DNA from: Taeniopygia guttata
Taxonomy: Eukaryota; Chordata; Aves; Passeriformes; Estrildidae
Length of the DNA stretch: 64,000 bases
Assembly: GCF_048771995.1 (NCBI RefSeq)
Contig: NC_133030.1
Span: 62,941,501 to 63,005,500 of the forward strand
Direction of reading: 5' to 3'
The notes beneath the pieces are model-generated. The model did not search any database, was not told the DNA's origin, and worked only from the letters and a program-made list of their open reading frames with translations. Positions 1 to 37,810 of the stretch are shown one piece after another. A program made the translations under genes and the position numbers. Within the stretch, counting starts at the first letter, position 1. The number at the start of each line of letters is the position of its first letter.

Positions 1-504
1 GAGAGCTCTGCTCTTTGTTTACAGCTTTAATGTACAGAACCAGCCCCGGGCCTGTTCAGTCACACCAGGAGCCCATTTCACCCCTCGGGTCCGAGCGCTT
101 CGCCGAGGCGAAGCCGAGTTGCCTTATTTTTTACTTTAGCTCATTAGTACTCCAGATTTACTCCTCATTTCCACACAGATTACTCAGAGGGGGAACACTT
201 GTACCTTCCTAAAGACCAAGATCCCTAAGCAGAGTGGTTTTGATCCTGCATTTCCCAAAACCTGACCCGCTCCAGTGGAAAGGCAGCAGCATTGTCTGAC
301 CCACTGTGCCACCCCAGGGGGAAAATCAGGGATGTAACAGCAATTACTGGGTTGTTTTGTTTTGTTTTTGTTTTTTTTTTAATGAGCTTTTGTCTTAAAG
401 CTCCTCACTTGGGGAAAATCTTTAATTGTGCAGTTACCCTCTCCAGTAATTTCATTTGGTTCATTAATTATCCTGATACGTTATTTATGGGTTCTTTTCA
501 GTGC

Positions 505-561
505 AATAAACACTGCAGACAAAAAAAGTACATTTATTGTAAATCCTATTCATTCAATAAA
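505..561 (+). terminator. plus-strand poly(A) signals of a possible convergent gene
   Basis: AATAAA occurs at 505-510 and again at 556-561, the second followed by a T/G-rich stretch at 567-595. In human, SAV1 lies tail-to-tail with ATL1, so a rightward 3' UTR ending here is plausible. No SAV1 coding sequence is visible in 1-500, so this rests on gene order and hexamers only. Confidence 0.3.
533..538 (-). terminator. candidate ATL1 poly(A) signal
   Basis: AATAAA on the minus strand, the first canonical hexamer downstream of the ATL1 stop (about 1.04 kb away). No transcript evidence is available. Confidence 0.4.
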
Positions 562-1344
562 AATCATTTTGTTCATTGAATGAAGGGTTTGTGTGACTGA
601 TTTCTGGGTTTTAGAACTTAAAATGAACCACTCTTACCAGCAGTAAAAGCCCCATGGGATGCTTGAGATGCTCAAAGCTCTGGCTCTGTCAGTGGATAAA
701 TGACCCTCAAAACACCAACTCTGAAATCCCAAATCAAACCAAACACGTAAAAAAACCCAGAGGAGAAGCTTTTGCCTGGATAATAAATAACTTTTCCCTG
801 CAGAACCAACTTCTTAGGAACCAAAAGCAAACTTTAATAGTCCTGACAATAAAAGAATAGAACTGTACGACACGTTCTATGCGCTATCATGGATAAATAT
901 GTACAGAAATGCAGAGAAACTTCCTCCAGCACGGCTACAAAGTGACGCTTTGTGCAGACAAACAAACGGTTCCTCACAGCACCGGTAACAGACCATAGCA
1001 GAAGTGCCCTTACAGTGTCTGATAAAGCAAGTTAATACACTTTAATTATGTTCATGTAATTAAACAGTTAAACGAAGGAAAAAAAACGTGGTTACATGTT
1101 GTAACTTCTTCAAGTACCTGAAATAAATTGGCTTTTGGATAAGCTTCGGCCATTTTAGTTGCGGTATCACGTAAATTATCGTTTCCTCAGTGGTGACTAA
1201 TTAAGAAGGGGGGAAATAAGGCTTCGTAAATGAGCTGCGAGTCGCTGGCTATGACAAACCAAAGCTCTGGGCTGCGGCAGGGCCGTATGTACAGAGGGAC
1301 AGGACACATCCATCCACCCGCGCTGGCCGGGAGCGGGGCGGACC

Positions 1345-1576
1345 CGAGCGGGGCTGGAAGGGGCTGGAAGGAGCCGGGGCACGGCCGGGCTGGAAGGGAC
1401 CGGGGCCGGGGCACGGCCGATCCTGCTGCTCCTTCCCGGCCGGGCTGGAAGGGGCTGGAAGGGACCGGGGCACGGCCGGGCTGGAAGGAGCCGGGGCCGG
1501 GGCACGGCTGCTGCTGCTGCTCCTTCCCGGCCGGGCTGGAAGGGGCTGGAAGGGACCGGGGCCGGGGCTCGGCCGC
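1345..1576. repeat. GC-rich minisatellite next to the ATL1 stop
   Basis: Imperfect tandem repeats built from GGGCTGGAAGG, GACCGGGGC and GGGGCACGGC modules, with two CTGCTGCTCCTTCCCGG spacers (near 1422-1440 and 1508-1530). It begins within a few bases of the stop codon and would be transcribed in the ATL1 3' UTR. Open frames crossing it are composition artefacts. Confidence 0.85.
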
Positions 1577-1577
1577 T

Positions 1578-28362
<26,785 letters not shown>

Positions 28363-28500
28363 GGCGGCGGCTGCGGGAGGCTCCGTGCGCGCTCCGAGCC
28401 GCGCTGCGTCTGGCGGGGCTGCGGCGGCGGCGCGGGGCGGGCGGGGGAGCCGGCGGCAGCGGCAGCAGCATCCCCGCCCGCCGCTCGGCGCGGCACCGCG

Positions 28501-28560
28501 GCACGGCACGGCCCGGCACGGCCCGGCACGGCACGGCACGGCACGGCACGGCACGGCCCG
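28501..28560. repeat. (GCACG)12 pentamer repeat 5' of ATL1
   Basis: Twelve consecutive 5-bp units, nine GCACG and three GCCCG, lying 139-198 nt upstream of the ATL1 ATG inside the CpG island. It probably falls in the 5' UTR or core promoter. Open frames through it (repeating PCRAV-type peptides) are not genes. Confidence 0.92.
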
Positions 28561-29174
28561 CCGGGGCACCCGCCCACCGCACCCGCGGGGCCGGTTCCAA
28601 CGCTCGGGGTGCGCGCGGCACCGCCGGGGGTGCCGATACCCACCGGGGCGCTCAGCACGGGCGGGAGGATCCGACAGCCGCGTTAGCCCTGCCAGGGGCA
28701 ACCACACTGTGGGCACCACCACCAGCGGCCGTTTATGGGGGGTATGGCCAGACAGGCTGGTCCAACATCCAGGTTATTCCAGTGGGATCGTTGGAGCATC
28801 CACAGCTGGAGTAGCCAAACCTGGGGGCACTGGATACACTTAGGAGGCACCCACACGCTGAAGGCATCCATCCATCCCAGGGCAGGGCACCTGTCTCATC
28901 TGGGGTGCTGAGCACCCCTGTGGGCACCCACCCACAAGGGGCCATGGCTGGGGGAGCCCGGCACAACCAGGATGTGTGGTGAGTGCATGGGAACACTTGG
29001 GCTGTAAAATCACCACAGCGATCCTGCCCTGGGCTGGGGTCAGGCAGGCCCTGCTGCCCCAATTCCACCTGTGCAGGCAGCAGGAGACACTCACTGTGCA
29101 CATGCAGATGCAGCGTAAGGGCTGGACTTGGACACCTCTGGGGAGGATTTAAGTGCAGCACAGTTGATAACGTA

Positions 29175-30010
29175 GAATCCCAGAGTGGTCTGGGTTGGAA
29201 GGGACCCTGAAGCTCATTTCATTTCACCGTCTGTCATGGGCTTTCCTTTCCTTTCCTTTCCTTTCCTTTCCTTTCCTTTCCTTTCCTTTCCTTTCCTTTC
29301 CTTTCCTTTCCTTTCCTTTCCTTTCCTTTCCTTTCCTTTCCTTTCCTTTCCTTTCCTTTCCTTTCCTTTCCTTTCCTTTCCTTTCCTTTCCTTTCCTTTC
29401 CTTTCCTTTCCTTTCCTTTCCTTCCCTTCCCTTCCCTTTCCCTTTCCCTTTCCCTTTCCCTTTCCCTTTCCCTTTCCCTTTCCCTTTCCCTTTCCCTTTC
29501 CCTTTCCCTTTCCCTTTCCCTTTCCCTTTCCCTTTCCCTTTCCCTTTCCCTTTCCCTTTCCCTTTCCCTTTCCCTTTCCCTTTCCCTATCCCAGGTTGCT
29601 TCAAGCTCTCTCTAACCTGGCTTTGGACACTTTCAGGGATCCAGGGGCAGCCACAGCTTCTCTGGGCACTCTGTGCCAGGGCCTCCCCACCTTCACAGCC
29701 AGGACTTCTTTCCCCATATCCCATCTTACCCAGATGAAGCCATTCCCTGTGTCCTGTCCCTCCATCCCTTGTCCCCAGTCCCTCTCCAGCTCTCCTGGAG
29801 CCCCTTCAGGCCCTGCAAGGGGCTCTGAGCTCTCCCTGGAGCTTCTCCTCTCCAGGTAAACATTCCCAGCTCTCCCAGCCTGGCTCCAGAGCAGAGGGGC
29901 TCCAGCCCTCAGAGCATTTCCATGCCCTCCTCTGGAATTGCTCCAGCAGCTCCACATCCTTCTCATGTTCCCAGAGCTGGAGGCAGCACTGCAGGTGGGG
30001 TTGTCACAAA
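29175..30010 (-). mobile_element. CR1 LINE fragment split by a microsatellite
   Basis: The CR1 3' end at 29175-29240 (AGAATCCCAGAGTGGTCTGG) and its continuation from 29588 (CCCAGGTTGCTTCAAGCTCT, on to GGGGCTCCAGCCCTCAGAGC) belong to one element in normal order. The 347 bp between them are pure pyrimidine repeats. It extends further 5' in the element than most copies here. Confidence 0.88.
29241..29587. repeat. (CTTTC)36 plus (CCTTTC)n pyrimidine microsatellite
   Basis: 29241-29420 is an uninterrupted pentamer array of 36 copies. After a short CTTCC transition, 29436-29587 is a hexamer array of about 25 copies. The strand is all C/T throughout. Reading frames across it (FPFLSFPFL, GKERKGKE) are artefacts. 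Confidence 0.98.
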
Positions 30011-32559
30011 AGCAGAGTAGAGGGAAATAATCCCCTCCCTCAACCTCCTGCCCATCCTGCTGGGCATGCAGCCCATCCTGTGTTTGACTTTCTGGGCTCC
30101 CTCTTGCCCACTCCATGTGGACCACTATGGGAGTGCACACACTTAAAACCTCAGCTACTGTTTGCCCACACTTGTGATGCCAACAAGTGCTGGAATCAAC
30201 CTGACTCTGAAGCCACAGCCCAGTGCTCTTTGGAAGGCACGTGTCACAGCACTCAAAGATCATCTGATGGAACTGTGGAAATATGGTACTTAACCAGAGG
30301 GACAAAATCTGGCAGGATGGGAAGGGAGCTGAGCCCCAGATTGTATCTGCATGAGGAGTTTTGGGCAAGTGCTGATTGTTTCTGCTCCCTCTGGCAGTAG
30401 GGAAAGCCAGTGGCCATCCAGCTTTGTTGGATTCACAAGAGCCAGCAGGATCTGCTCTTCACTCCTGACAGCAGGAAGAACACTCAAAAACGAACCAATT
30501 TTCAGTTCTAGGCATCTGATGTGTACCAAAGCCAAGTGCTGTTGTGCTCCCATTGATATGCTGATACTTAATTCCTGAGTGCCTCCTCCAACACTCTGTG
30601 ACTGCCTCCCCTTGGCCTCTTCCCTGTGTTTACAGCATCAGAAGGAAACATGTAATTTTGGCTCTCTCACGTGGCAGACAGCTGAATCCTGCCTACCCCT
30701 GCCGGGCACTGCGACCACGAGAAGCTCACTCGGGTTTGCAGAAGCTGCATTAGTGTTTTTATAAATAATCCCTGAGATTGCACGTGCCTGTTGATGCTTC
30801 AGTGCTGCAGAGAGGAGACAGGTGTTGTGAGGAGGGGTTTCTTATGCTGGACACTGTCAGAGGTGTTCAGATAGGTTGAAAGAGGAGATTAAAAGAAAAG
30901 CAGCTGGGAAATGAACAGGGGAGGGAAAAAATAGAGAATGGAAAAGGAAATGTGTTAATTTGAAAGTCTAAATAAACTGAGATGGGCTCAGCTCCTGTTT
31001 TCCTCATTCCCTTTGAGAATTGCTGCTAAGGTCAAGCTTGTACTGCCCCATTTACTGGCATTTTCTCCTTTTCTCTTGCCATTATGGCACGTGGTATCCC
31101 AGTCAAAGAGAGGCAGGGAGGTTTGATCCTGTGCTGTGCTGTGGGGATTGTCTGCATGAACTCCCAAGGCCTTTTCCTGCATTATTTCCTATGATCCCAA
31201 GTCAGGGGGCCTGATCTTTTTTTCCAGAGAGTGACTCAGCATTTGTTGATTTTCATCCATCCCTTCTCTCCACCGATTCATCTTTCCTTTCTTTTCCCAG
31301 TTGCAAACAGCCCTTCCTGGGAAGCATCCTGTACATTCTTGCTGCCCAAGCTGCCAGATCACAAAGAGCTGATTTTACAGCAGATGTGCTGAATGGTTGC
31401 GGGCTGGAAGAATTCTTGAGTAAAAATGACGCTAAATGGAGGAAAGGCAAAAAGAGAAAATGCCCCACAGAGGGAGAGCACAGCTGGTGTTCAACACCAC
31501 GAGACCCAGCGCAGAAAAGGCCCCGGAATTTGGAGAAAACCTGGATTTAAATCCATGCTGCATTCCGCTGGCAGGAGCCGTTTCATAATTTACCTTGATT
31601 CGATGTCCCACTTTCCCAGGCAGCATTTCCAGTTGCTTTTCATATCCCCAGCCCTTTGCAAACAGAACTCGGGTGCGTTGTGCAACACTTATGTAAGAGG
31701 TGCCAAAGGGACGCTGCCAAGGCTCTGCTCTTGCTCAGGTGCCACCACGGGCTCGCTGGGACTTGCTGCTGAGGAAAATGCTGCCATCCTCATGAGTTTT
31801 CCTTGGACAAGGCGCTGCCTGAGCCCCTGGGTGACAGATCTGTTCTTGCAGTGGTTATCTGAGGGTCTGGGATGTGTTAGTTTAGTTTTTATTATCACTT
31901 CTGCCTTCTCACGCTTTGCTCTTTCACTGCTTCTGCTGAATTGCATGGGAAAGTCAAAGGGATCTAGATATCAAATGTGTCTGAAGAGCATTGCAGGGGG
32001 TTGTCTGGCAGAGATTCCTCATCACTGGTTTCATTTCTGAACCCTTATTCTAGGGTTAGGAGGCCTCAATTCCTTGGAAATACCAAAAAGGGATAAAACG
32101 GGATAAGCTTTTTCCTCAGTCCTGAAGCTAAAACCTTCCTAACATCTTTCTGTTGTTTGGTTTTGTTTTTTTTTTTTTTCTTCCTGTAATATTTTAAGTG
32201 AAGCAGATCTGTGTTGCTTAGGAAATCCTGCTATTCCTGCAGCTCCCATTTCTCACCCCAAATTGTGCTGTGACCGCCTACATGGGCTTTGCAGCCAGAG
32301 GAATTATCTTTGCTGCTTCTGTAAACACGACTGCACACTAGGGCTGCACAGAGGTATTTCACTGTGGAGGTGACAGAATTCCAGCAGTTAATTAAATGAC
32401 TTGTTTAATCAATCAGTGTGGAAGTTCTTCCTTCTGGAAGATGCTCCGTAAACTAAAGGAGCTACTTAAGAATAAAATAAACATGGAGATGAAGAATCAT
32501 CAGCCCAGGCCTGGTTTTACCTCGGTGGCTGTGGATCATCTGACTGTGATCCTTTTATT
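30011..32559. other. intergenic, no gene seen
   Basis: Largely non-repetitive sequence between the two divergent promoters. It contains scattered short ORFs without recognisable domains and T-rich runs near 32165. No CR1 tail was recognised. Confidence 0.45.
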
Positions 32560-32748
32560 TCTCTTTACTAGGAAAAGGTTTTTTCCCCAGAATGTGGTGG
32601 GGCTCCCCAGGGAATGGTCATGTTCCCAAGGCTGCCAGAGCTCCAGGAGAACTCTCAGGCACAGGGTGGGATTTTTGGGGTGCCTGTGCAGGGCCAGAAG
32701 TTGAACTGGATGATCCTCAGGGTAATTCCACGATTCCACAATTTAAAG
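32560..32748 (+). mobile_element. CR1 LINE 3' fragment
   Basis: AAAAGGTTTTTTCCCCAGAA, CCAAGGCTGCCAGAGCTCCA, then GAACTGGATGATCCTCAGGG and an ATTCCACGATTCCAC end. Confidence 0.87.
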
Positions 32749-34504
32749 GTCAGCAAGGCAGAGGATCTCTCCTAAGCCAAAATTCCCATCTATTTCCGAT
32801 CCTGTTTTTCATTTGTCCCCTCTCTCCTGCACTGACAGGCAGATGGACACTATTGAAAACATCCTTCCTCACCAGCCTCCTTTTTTGTTTGCAACGTGGC
32901 TTTAGTGAGCCCAAGCCAAAATCTGTGCGTGCCAAGTTTGTTTCTAGGATTTCCCCCTGAAGATACACCTCAGCCAGAAAAAAGCTTCCAGCTCCTCTTG
33001 GCAGAACCAACCAAATCCACCTGCCTGGATGAATCAGCAGGACACTTACAAAATGTTCCAGCCAGGTTGGTGCACCTGGAAACAGGGGAAGCAGCCGGGT
33101 TTCCAGGCAGTGCTCTGAATTTCCCTTTTTAATGCTGTTTTTCATGGAAATGGCCACATTTTCCTGCATCCTTGTGCTGAGCAGTTGCTGTCTGGTCTCA
33201 CCTCTGCCCTTCTGTGCGTGCTTGTGGGAGGGAAGGGCATCCAGCTGGTTTCCTTCCTTTGAATGCAAAGAGCACAATCAGCTGCAAAGTCTCCTGAGAT
33301 GCATCTGCGTAAACGGGGTGACACAAATATAATGTATAGCCACAGTGCCCCTCTTCCTTCCGTGAAAAACAAATCCTTGCACACAGGATTGAGTTGTGTC
33401 TTGTTCAGTTCTCCTGCTCCTGCAAGGGACAAAAGGATTTTCTCTCCCTTTAGTGTATTTTCTCTCTTCCCACAGCATCTCAGCACAACCCCTGGAGAGA
33501 TCTTCAGTCTATGGCAGGCTGATGCTTCCCTGAGCAAGTGAATTCCCAAGCTGGACATAACAAACATCCAACAGGCCTGGATGTCTCCTCCTTCTCTTGC
33601 CCTTGGCTGTGTTCTCTCCATCCATCTTGCCAGGACTTCTCTCTCTTTCTGCTCTTTATTTTTTCCCAGGCATTTTTTTCTATTTGTCATTATGTGCCCA
33701 CATCTGCTGCCATCCCAATTATCCCCCAAAGGGCCATTCCAGCAGCAAGAAACCATTCAGGATCCCACAAAATCCTCCCTATCCCTCTTATTCTGTTCTG
33801 ATAGCAGAGCAGGTGAAGCAGCATGAACAGCACTGAAAGCTGCCAAACGGATGCCAAGAAGCTTTAGGAGGTTCAGAATCCTGAACTGGATTCAGGGGTG
33901 GAAAGCTGCCCACAGAAAGCTTGGGAATGGCTCCACTGCAGGCCTTTCACGTGTGACCGTGGGTGTTCCACTGAGGAGGAAAACCAGCCTGAAAAACACA
34001 AACCACAACCTTAAAAAAAAAAATTCAAATCATAGGGAAGGTGCTGCAGCAGTTATGAATGCCTTCCATGTGAGTTTGTTAGACTGTGTAAAATTAAAGA
34101 TATTTTAGTAGTTAAAAAAAACCCCACTAGGGTTGAAGTATTTTCACTGCCTTTAAAACCACCTTTATTATCTTGTTCAGTTAGAAATTTCTACAGCTCT
34201 GCAGCCACCATTACCTGGTGCTCCTCAGTGTCTCGTTAAAATAACCGTGGCTGTTCTTCCTCCTCAGACTACAGCACAAACAGATCACATTCTCCAAACC
34301 CACGTAATGCCTTATGTAAAAGCACTTAACATTCCTTTTAAGGCTGCGACCTGTTCAGATGGAAGATGCTGCATAAAAGCACATTCCTGAACACGCTTGA
34401 CCAGAAAAGCAGCGTGGTCTGGGGTGGAAAACGCAGTGTGTGCTCAGGAGTATGGGCCTGGCAGGGCACAGGATCTGTGTCTTGCACTGGAAACTCTGCA
34501 CAAC

Positions 34505-34770
34505 TCATTAGAATCATTAATTAAATTGTTAAGGATGGAAAAGCCCTCTAAGACCATTGAGCCCAAGCTCTAACCCAGCACTGCCACAGTCATCACTGAC
34601 TCACGTCCCCAAGTGCCACCTTCACACTGCTCTTGTCACCCTCCAGGGATGGTTTCCACCACTGCTCCGGGCAAACAATGCCTGACCACTCTTTCCCTGA
34701 AGAAATTTTCCATAATATCCAACCTCAACCAACCTCTTCTGGCACAATTTTAGGCAGTTTCCTCATTTTC
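34505..34770 (-). mobile_element. old CR1 LINE fragment
   Basis: Diverged reverse CR1: AAGACCATTGAGCCCAAGCT, TCCAGGGATGGTTTCCACCA, GAAGAAATTTTCCATAATAT. More degraded than the other copies, so probably older. Confidence 0.75.
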
Positions 34771-36534
34771 CTCCATTTTCCTAATTATGAAATGGTAACA
34801 ATAATCCAGTCCCAGCGCTGCTTTTATCTATGGGCACCCCCCAGATCTGCTTCCAGCACTGAGACCCAGCTGGGAAAGGTGGATTAAAGCTCAGAAACAC
34901 AAAATGGGCTCTGAGAACTCACTCTCCACCACTGGCAAGATGGGATGAGAAACCACACCACCAGGTGGGAAGTGAAACTTAACCCAGCAAGGACTAAGTA
35001 CAGCAGCTTTTGCAGTGAATTGCAGCCCCTCAGGTCTGAGAGATGTTCTAGGAGGCCAAGTCTTAATGCACTATCTGCCACTGGAAAATGAAATGTCCTT
35101 TTAGCTGTGCTTGTCAGGAGCAGCACGTCAGCAGAGTGAGAAGCATCAGCTGAGGAAGGGGAAAGAAAAAGGACACAAACAGCTTCCTATGGAGTGCACA
35201 GGAAGCTGATTTATGAGGGGAAAGGTAATTGCTTTGTTAAAAATCACTTAAGGAAATACAGCTCTCTAAAGGGTAAATAGTTTATTTGTTGGGGGTTCAG
35301 GAAAACATAGGTATTTATGTTGGAAAGGATGTACAGGATGCAGAAGGCTTGGAGAGTACAAGGGGAAATTAAATGGGGATCTCTTTCAGTGAGCAGCCCT
35401 GAGCTCTCCTGTTTTTGGGAGCTGGGGCAAGTTACATTTTGCAGCCCAAACGAATCCATAAATAAATCCCAATAAACCTAAAGGCCACTATGCAATTCCC
35501 AGGAGTCTGCACACAATGCCTTTGAGTTTAACCAAAAGCACCACAGATCCTAATGAACTCTGCTATGGAGCCTGTGGTTTGAAGGAAAATCTTATGCAAT
35601 CCACACCACTCTGTCAGGTACTACATGTGGGATTTCTAAATGCAAGACTAAGTTCAAAGCCCAGGCTCCATTTTAAACCCAGGATCAGTGCCTGGCTACT
35701 TTGCCATTAGTCTATATTGGGCTTGCTTGGGATGTGTGGCTGCCAAAAAAGCAGAATCTGTTCTGAAATAACCAATACTGGACACCAGAGACTCCTACAT
35801 CTGGCATCCATTTGAATTTTTTCTACCTAACTTCTGGAGACATATTTCCTGCTCTGAGTATGTGGTAGTTTTTACGCCTAGAAAATCACACCTCCTTTCA
35901 GGCCCTAATGATTCTCTTTGCAGCGAGCGCTACTGCAAATTCCAGCATTCCTCTACTCCCCATCCCCACCTTTGGGCTTCTTAAATGGTTCAGCATTAAT
36001 TTCAGAGACTGTGGGTGAGCTTTGCCCAGAATTTCAGCTGCTTCGCTGAAAATAATTGGGAAAGGCAGCTATAAATGCTTTCCACTTTGCAGGTTCACGG
36101 AAGCTTTTTTTTGACTTAGGGAGCCCAGGGAGTTAAGTCCCAACAAGTCTGAGGTAGTTCTGGTGTGACTTTCATTGTACTGGTTACCCACAAAGCTAAA
36201 TGCTACAGTACCTGATTAGCCCATGAGAAGGATTACATGATGTGGCTGCAAGGCTGCAATCCAGATCAGTCCTACATCCTCCTCGTCTTCCTCTTCCTTT
36301 TCCATCTCCTCTCGAGTCTCTTGGGAAGTATCCCAGCCTCTGGTGTGAAAGGTGGAAAGCTCAGCTTAGTGTTTGGTATAAGCATATATATGGATACAGA
36401 TATATATATATATAATATAGGTGGTGCATGCAAACTGGGGGCTTTCTTCCAGGCTGAAAGCCCTGCCTGTACCTGCACTTCTCCCTCCACAACAGAGACC
36501 TATTGGAACAGGGTCAGAAGGGGCACAAAGATGC
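34771..36534. other. intergenic, no gene seen
   Basis: No recognisable coding exon or CR1 tail. A short (AT)n run lies at 36400-36414. Confidence 0.45.
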
Positions 36535-36942
36535 TCCAAGGGCTGGAACCCCTCTGCTCCAAGCTGGGAGAGCTGGGAGTGCTCACCTGGAGAGGAGAAG
36601 CTCCAGGGAGAGCTCAGAGCCCCTTGCAGGGCCTGAAGGGGCTCCAGGAGAGCTGGAGAGGGACTGGGGACAAGGGATGGAGGGACAGGACACAGGGAAT
36701 GGCTTTAGGCTGGGCAAGGGATGATTTAAGTTGGATATTGTGAAGAAATTCTTGGCTGTGAGGGTGAGGCCCTGGCACAGAGCAGCTGTAGCTGCCTCTG
36801 GACCCCTGTAAGTGTCCAAGGCCAGGTTGGTTGGGGCTTGAAGCACCCTGGTCTAGTGGAAGGTATCCCTGCCATGGCAGGGGATGGAATGGGACGGAAT
36901 TTAAGCTCCCTTGGAACCAAAACCACTCTGGGATTCCATAAA
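36535..36942 (+). mobile_element. CR1 LINE 3' fragment abutting the MAP4K5 CpG island
   Basis: GGGCTGGAACCCCTCTGCTC through GGACAAGGGATGGAGGGACA to CACTCTGGGATTCCATAAA. The high-CpG promoter sequence begins within a few bases of its 3' end. Confidence 0.92.
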
Positions 36943-37010
36943 CCCCGGCCGTGGCAGCCGCCGGCCGCGGGGCGGGCAGCGCCCTGTAACAGCCCCACGG
37001 CGGCGGTTCC

Positions 37011-37248
37011 CGGAGCGGGGCCGGGCCTGAAGCGGGGCCGGGCTCGGAGCGGGGCCGGGCTCCGTGCGGGGCCGGGCTCGGAGCGGGGCCGGGCTCGGAG
37101 CGGGGCCGGGCTCGGAGCGGGGCCGAGCCTGAAGCGGGGCCGGGCTCGGAGCGGGGCCGGGCTCGGAGCGGGGCCGGGCTCGGAGCGGGGCCGGGCTCCG
37201 TGCGGGGCCGGGCTCGGAGCGGGGCCGGGCTCGGAGCGGGGCTCACGT
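37011..37248. repeat. 14-copy 17-bp minisatellite in the MAP4K5 promoter
   Basis: Fourteen consecutive units of CGGAGCGGGGCCGGGCT or a variant starting TGAAG or CCGTG. Variants recur: TGAAG opens units 2 and 8, CCGTG opens units 4 and 12, so a block of about six units appears to have been duplicated. Every unit carries GGGGC/GGGC G-runs. It ends about 455 nt before the MAP4K5 ATG. Confidence 0.95.
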
Positions 37249-37648
37249 TGGCCGCGCCGGGGCGCTGCGGCGGCGCTGCCGGCCCGTCCCGTCCCGAGCC
37301 GAGCGAACCCGGCCCGGCTCTGCCGCGGAAGGAGAGCGAGAAGGAGGAGGAGAAGGAGGAGGAGGAGGAAAAGGAGGAGGAGGCGGCGGCGGTGGCGGTG
37401 CTCCCCCTCCCTCGCTCCCTCCCCGGCGGGACAAAGGGCTGCGGCGCGCAGGTAGGAGCCGCCCGGCCTGGCCGCCCCGGCGAACGGGCCGCAGCACCGG
37501 CGGCACCGCAGCTCCCTCCCCGCCCGGCCTCGCTCCCCGCCCGCCGCCGCCGCTCTTCCTGGTTGTCCCGAGGAGCCCCGGGAGCCGCGGAGGGCGCGGC
37601 CGCCTTTGTCTGGGGCGCCCGGAGCCCCCCGGAGCCGCCGCAGGAGCC

Positions 37649-37672
37649 ATGGGCCGGGGGCCGCCGCGGTAG
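37649..37672 (+). other. short upstream ORF in the MAP4K5 leader
   Basis: ATG at 37649 opens seven codons (MGRGPPR) and a TAG at 37670. Its context GCCATGG is as good as that of the main ATG, 54 nt further on. If the leader includes this site, it could reduce MAP4K5 translation. Confidence 0.6.
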
Positions 37673-37702
37673 GAGCATCCCGGGGCCGGCGGGGACGCGG
37701 CC

Positions 37703-37810
37703 ATGGAGCCGGCGGCGCGGGCCAGCGGGGATATCCTGAGGCGGAACCCGCAGCAGGACTACGAGCTGATCCAGCGGGTGGGGAGCGGCACCTACGGCGA
37801 CGTGTACAAG
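37703..37810 (+). CDS. MAP4K5: MAP4K5 coding exon 1
   Basis: Encodes 36 residues. It starts [14 protein letters not shown] (human MEAPLRPAADILRR) and ends [10 protein letters not shown] before donor GTGAGC. The ATG has a GCCATGG context. The first ten residues differ from mammals; the kinase part is conserved. Confidence 0.96.

Larger units (their letters stand above)
533..1577 (-). other. ATL1: probable ATL1 3' UTR
   Basis: Sequence from the ATL1 stop leftward has no other coding signal. It changes from a very GC-rich minisatellite (about 1345-1576) to AT-rich, low-repeat sequence (about 560-1230), as expected of a 3' UTR. The first canonical AATAAA on the minus strand after the stop is at 538-533. 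ATTAAA variants lie near 1046-1041 and 839-834 and could give shorter ends. The true end cannot be fixed without transcripts. Confidence 0.5.

Noticed and set aside
29224-29737. Long open frames encoding repeating LSFPF, FPFPF or GKGKERK peptides
   Set aside because: They are frames through the pyrimidine microsatellite and CR1; no start context, splice evidence or protein family.
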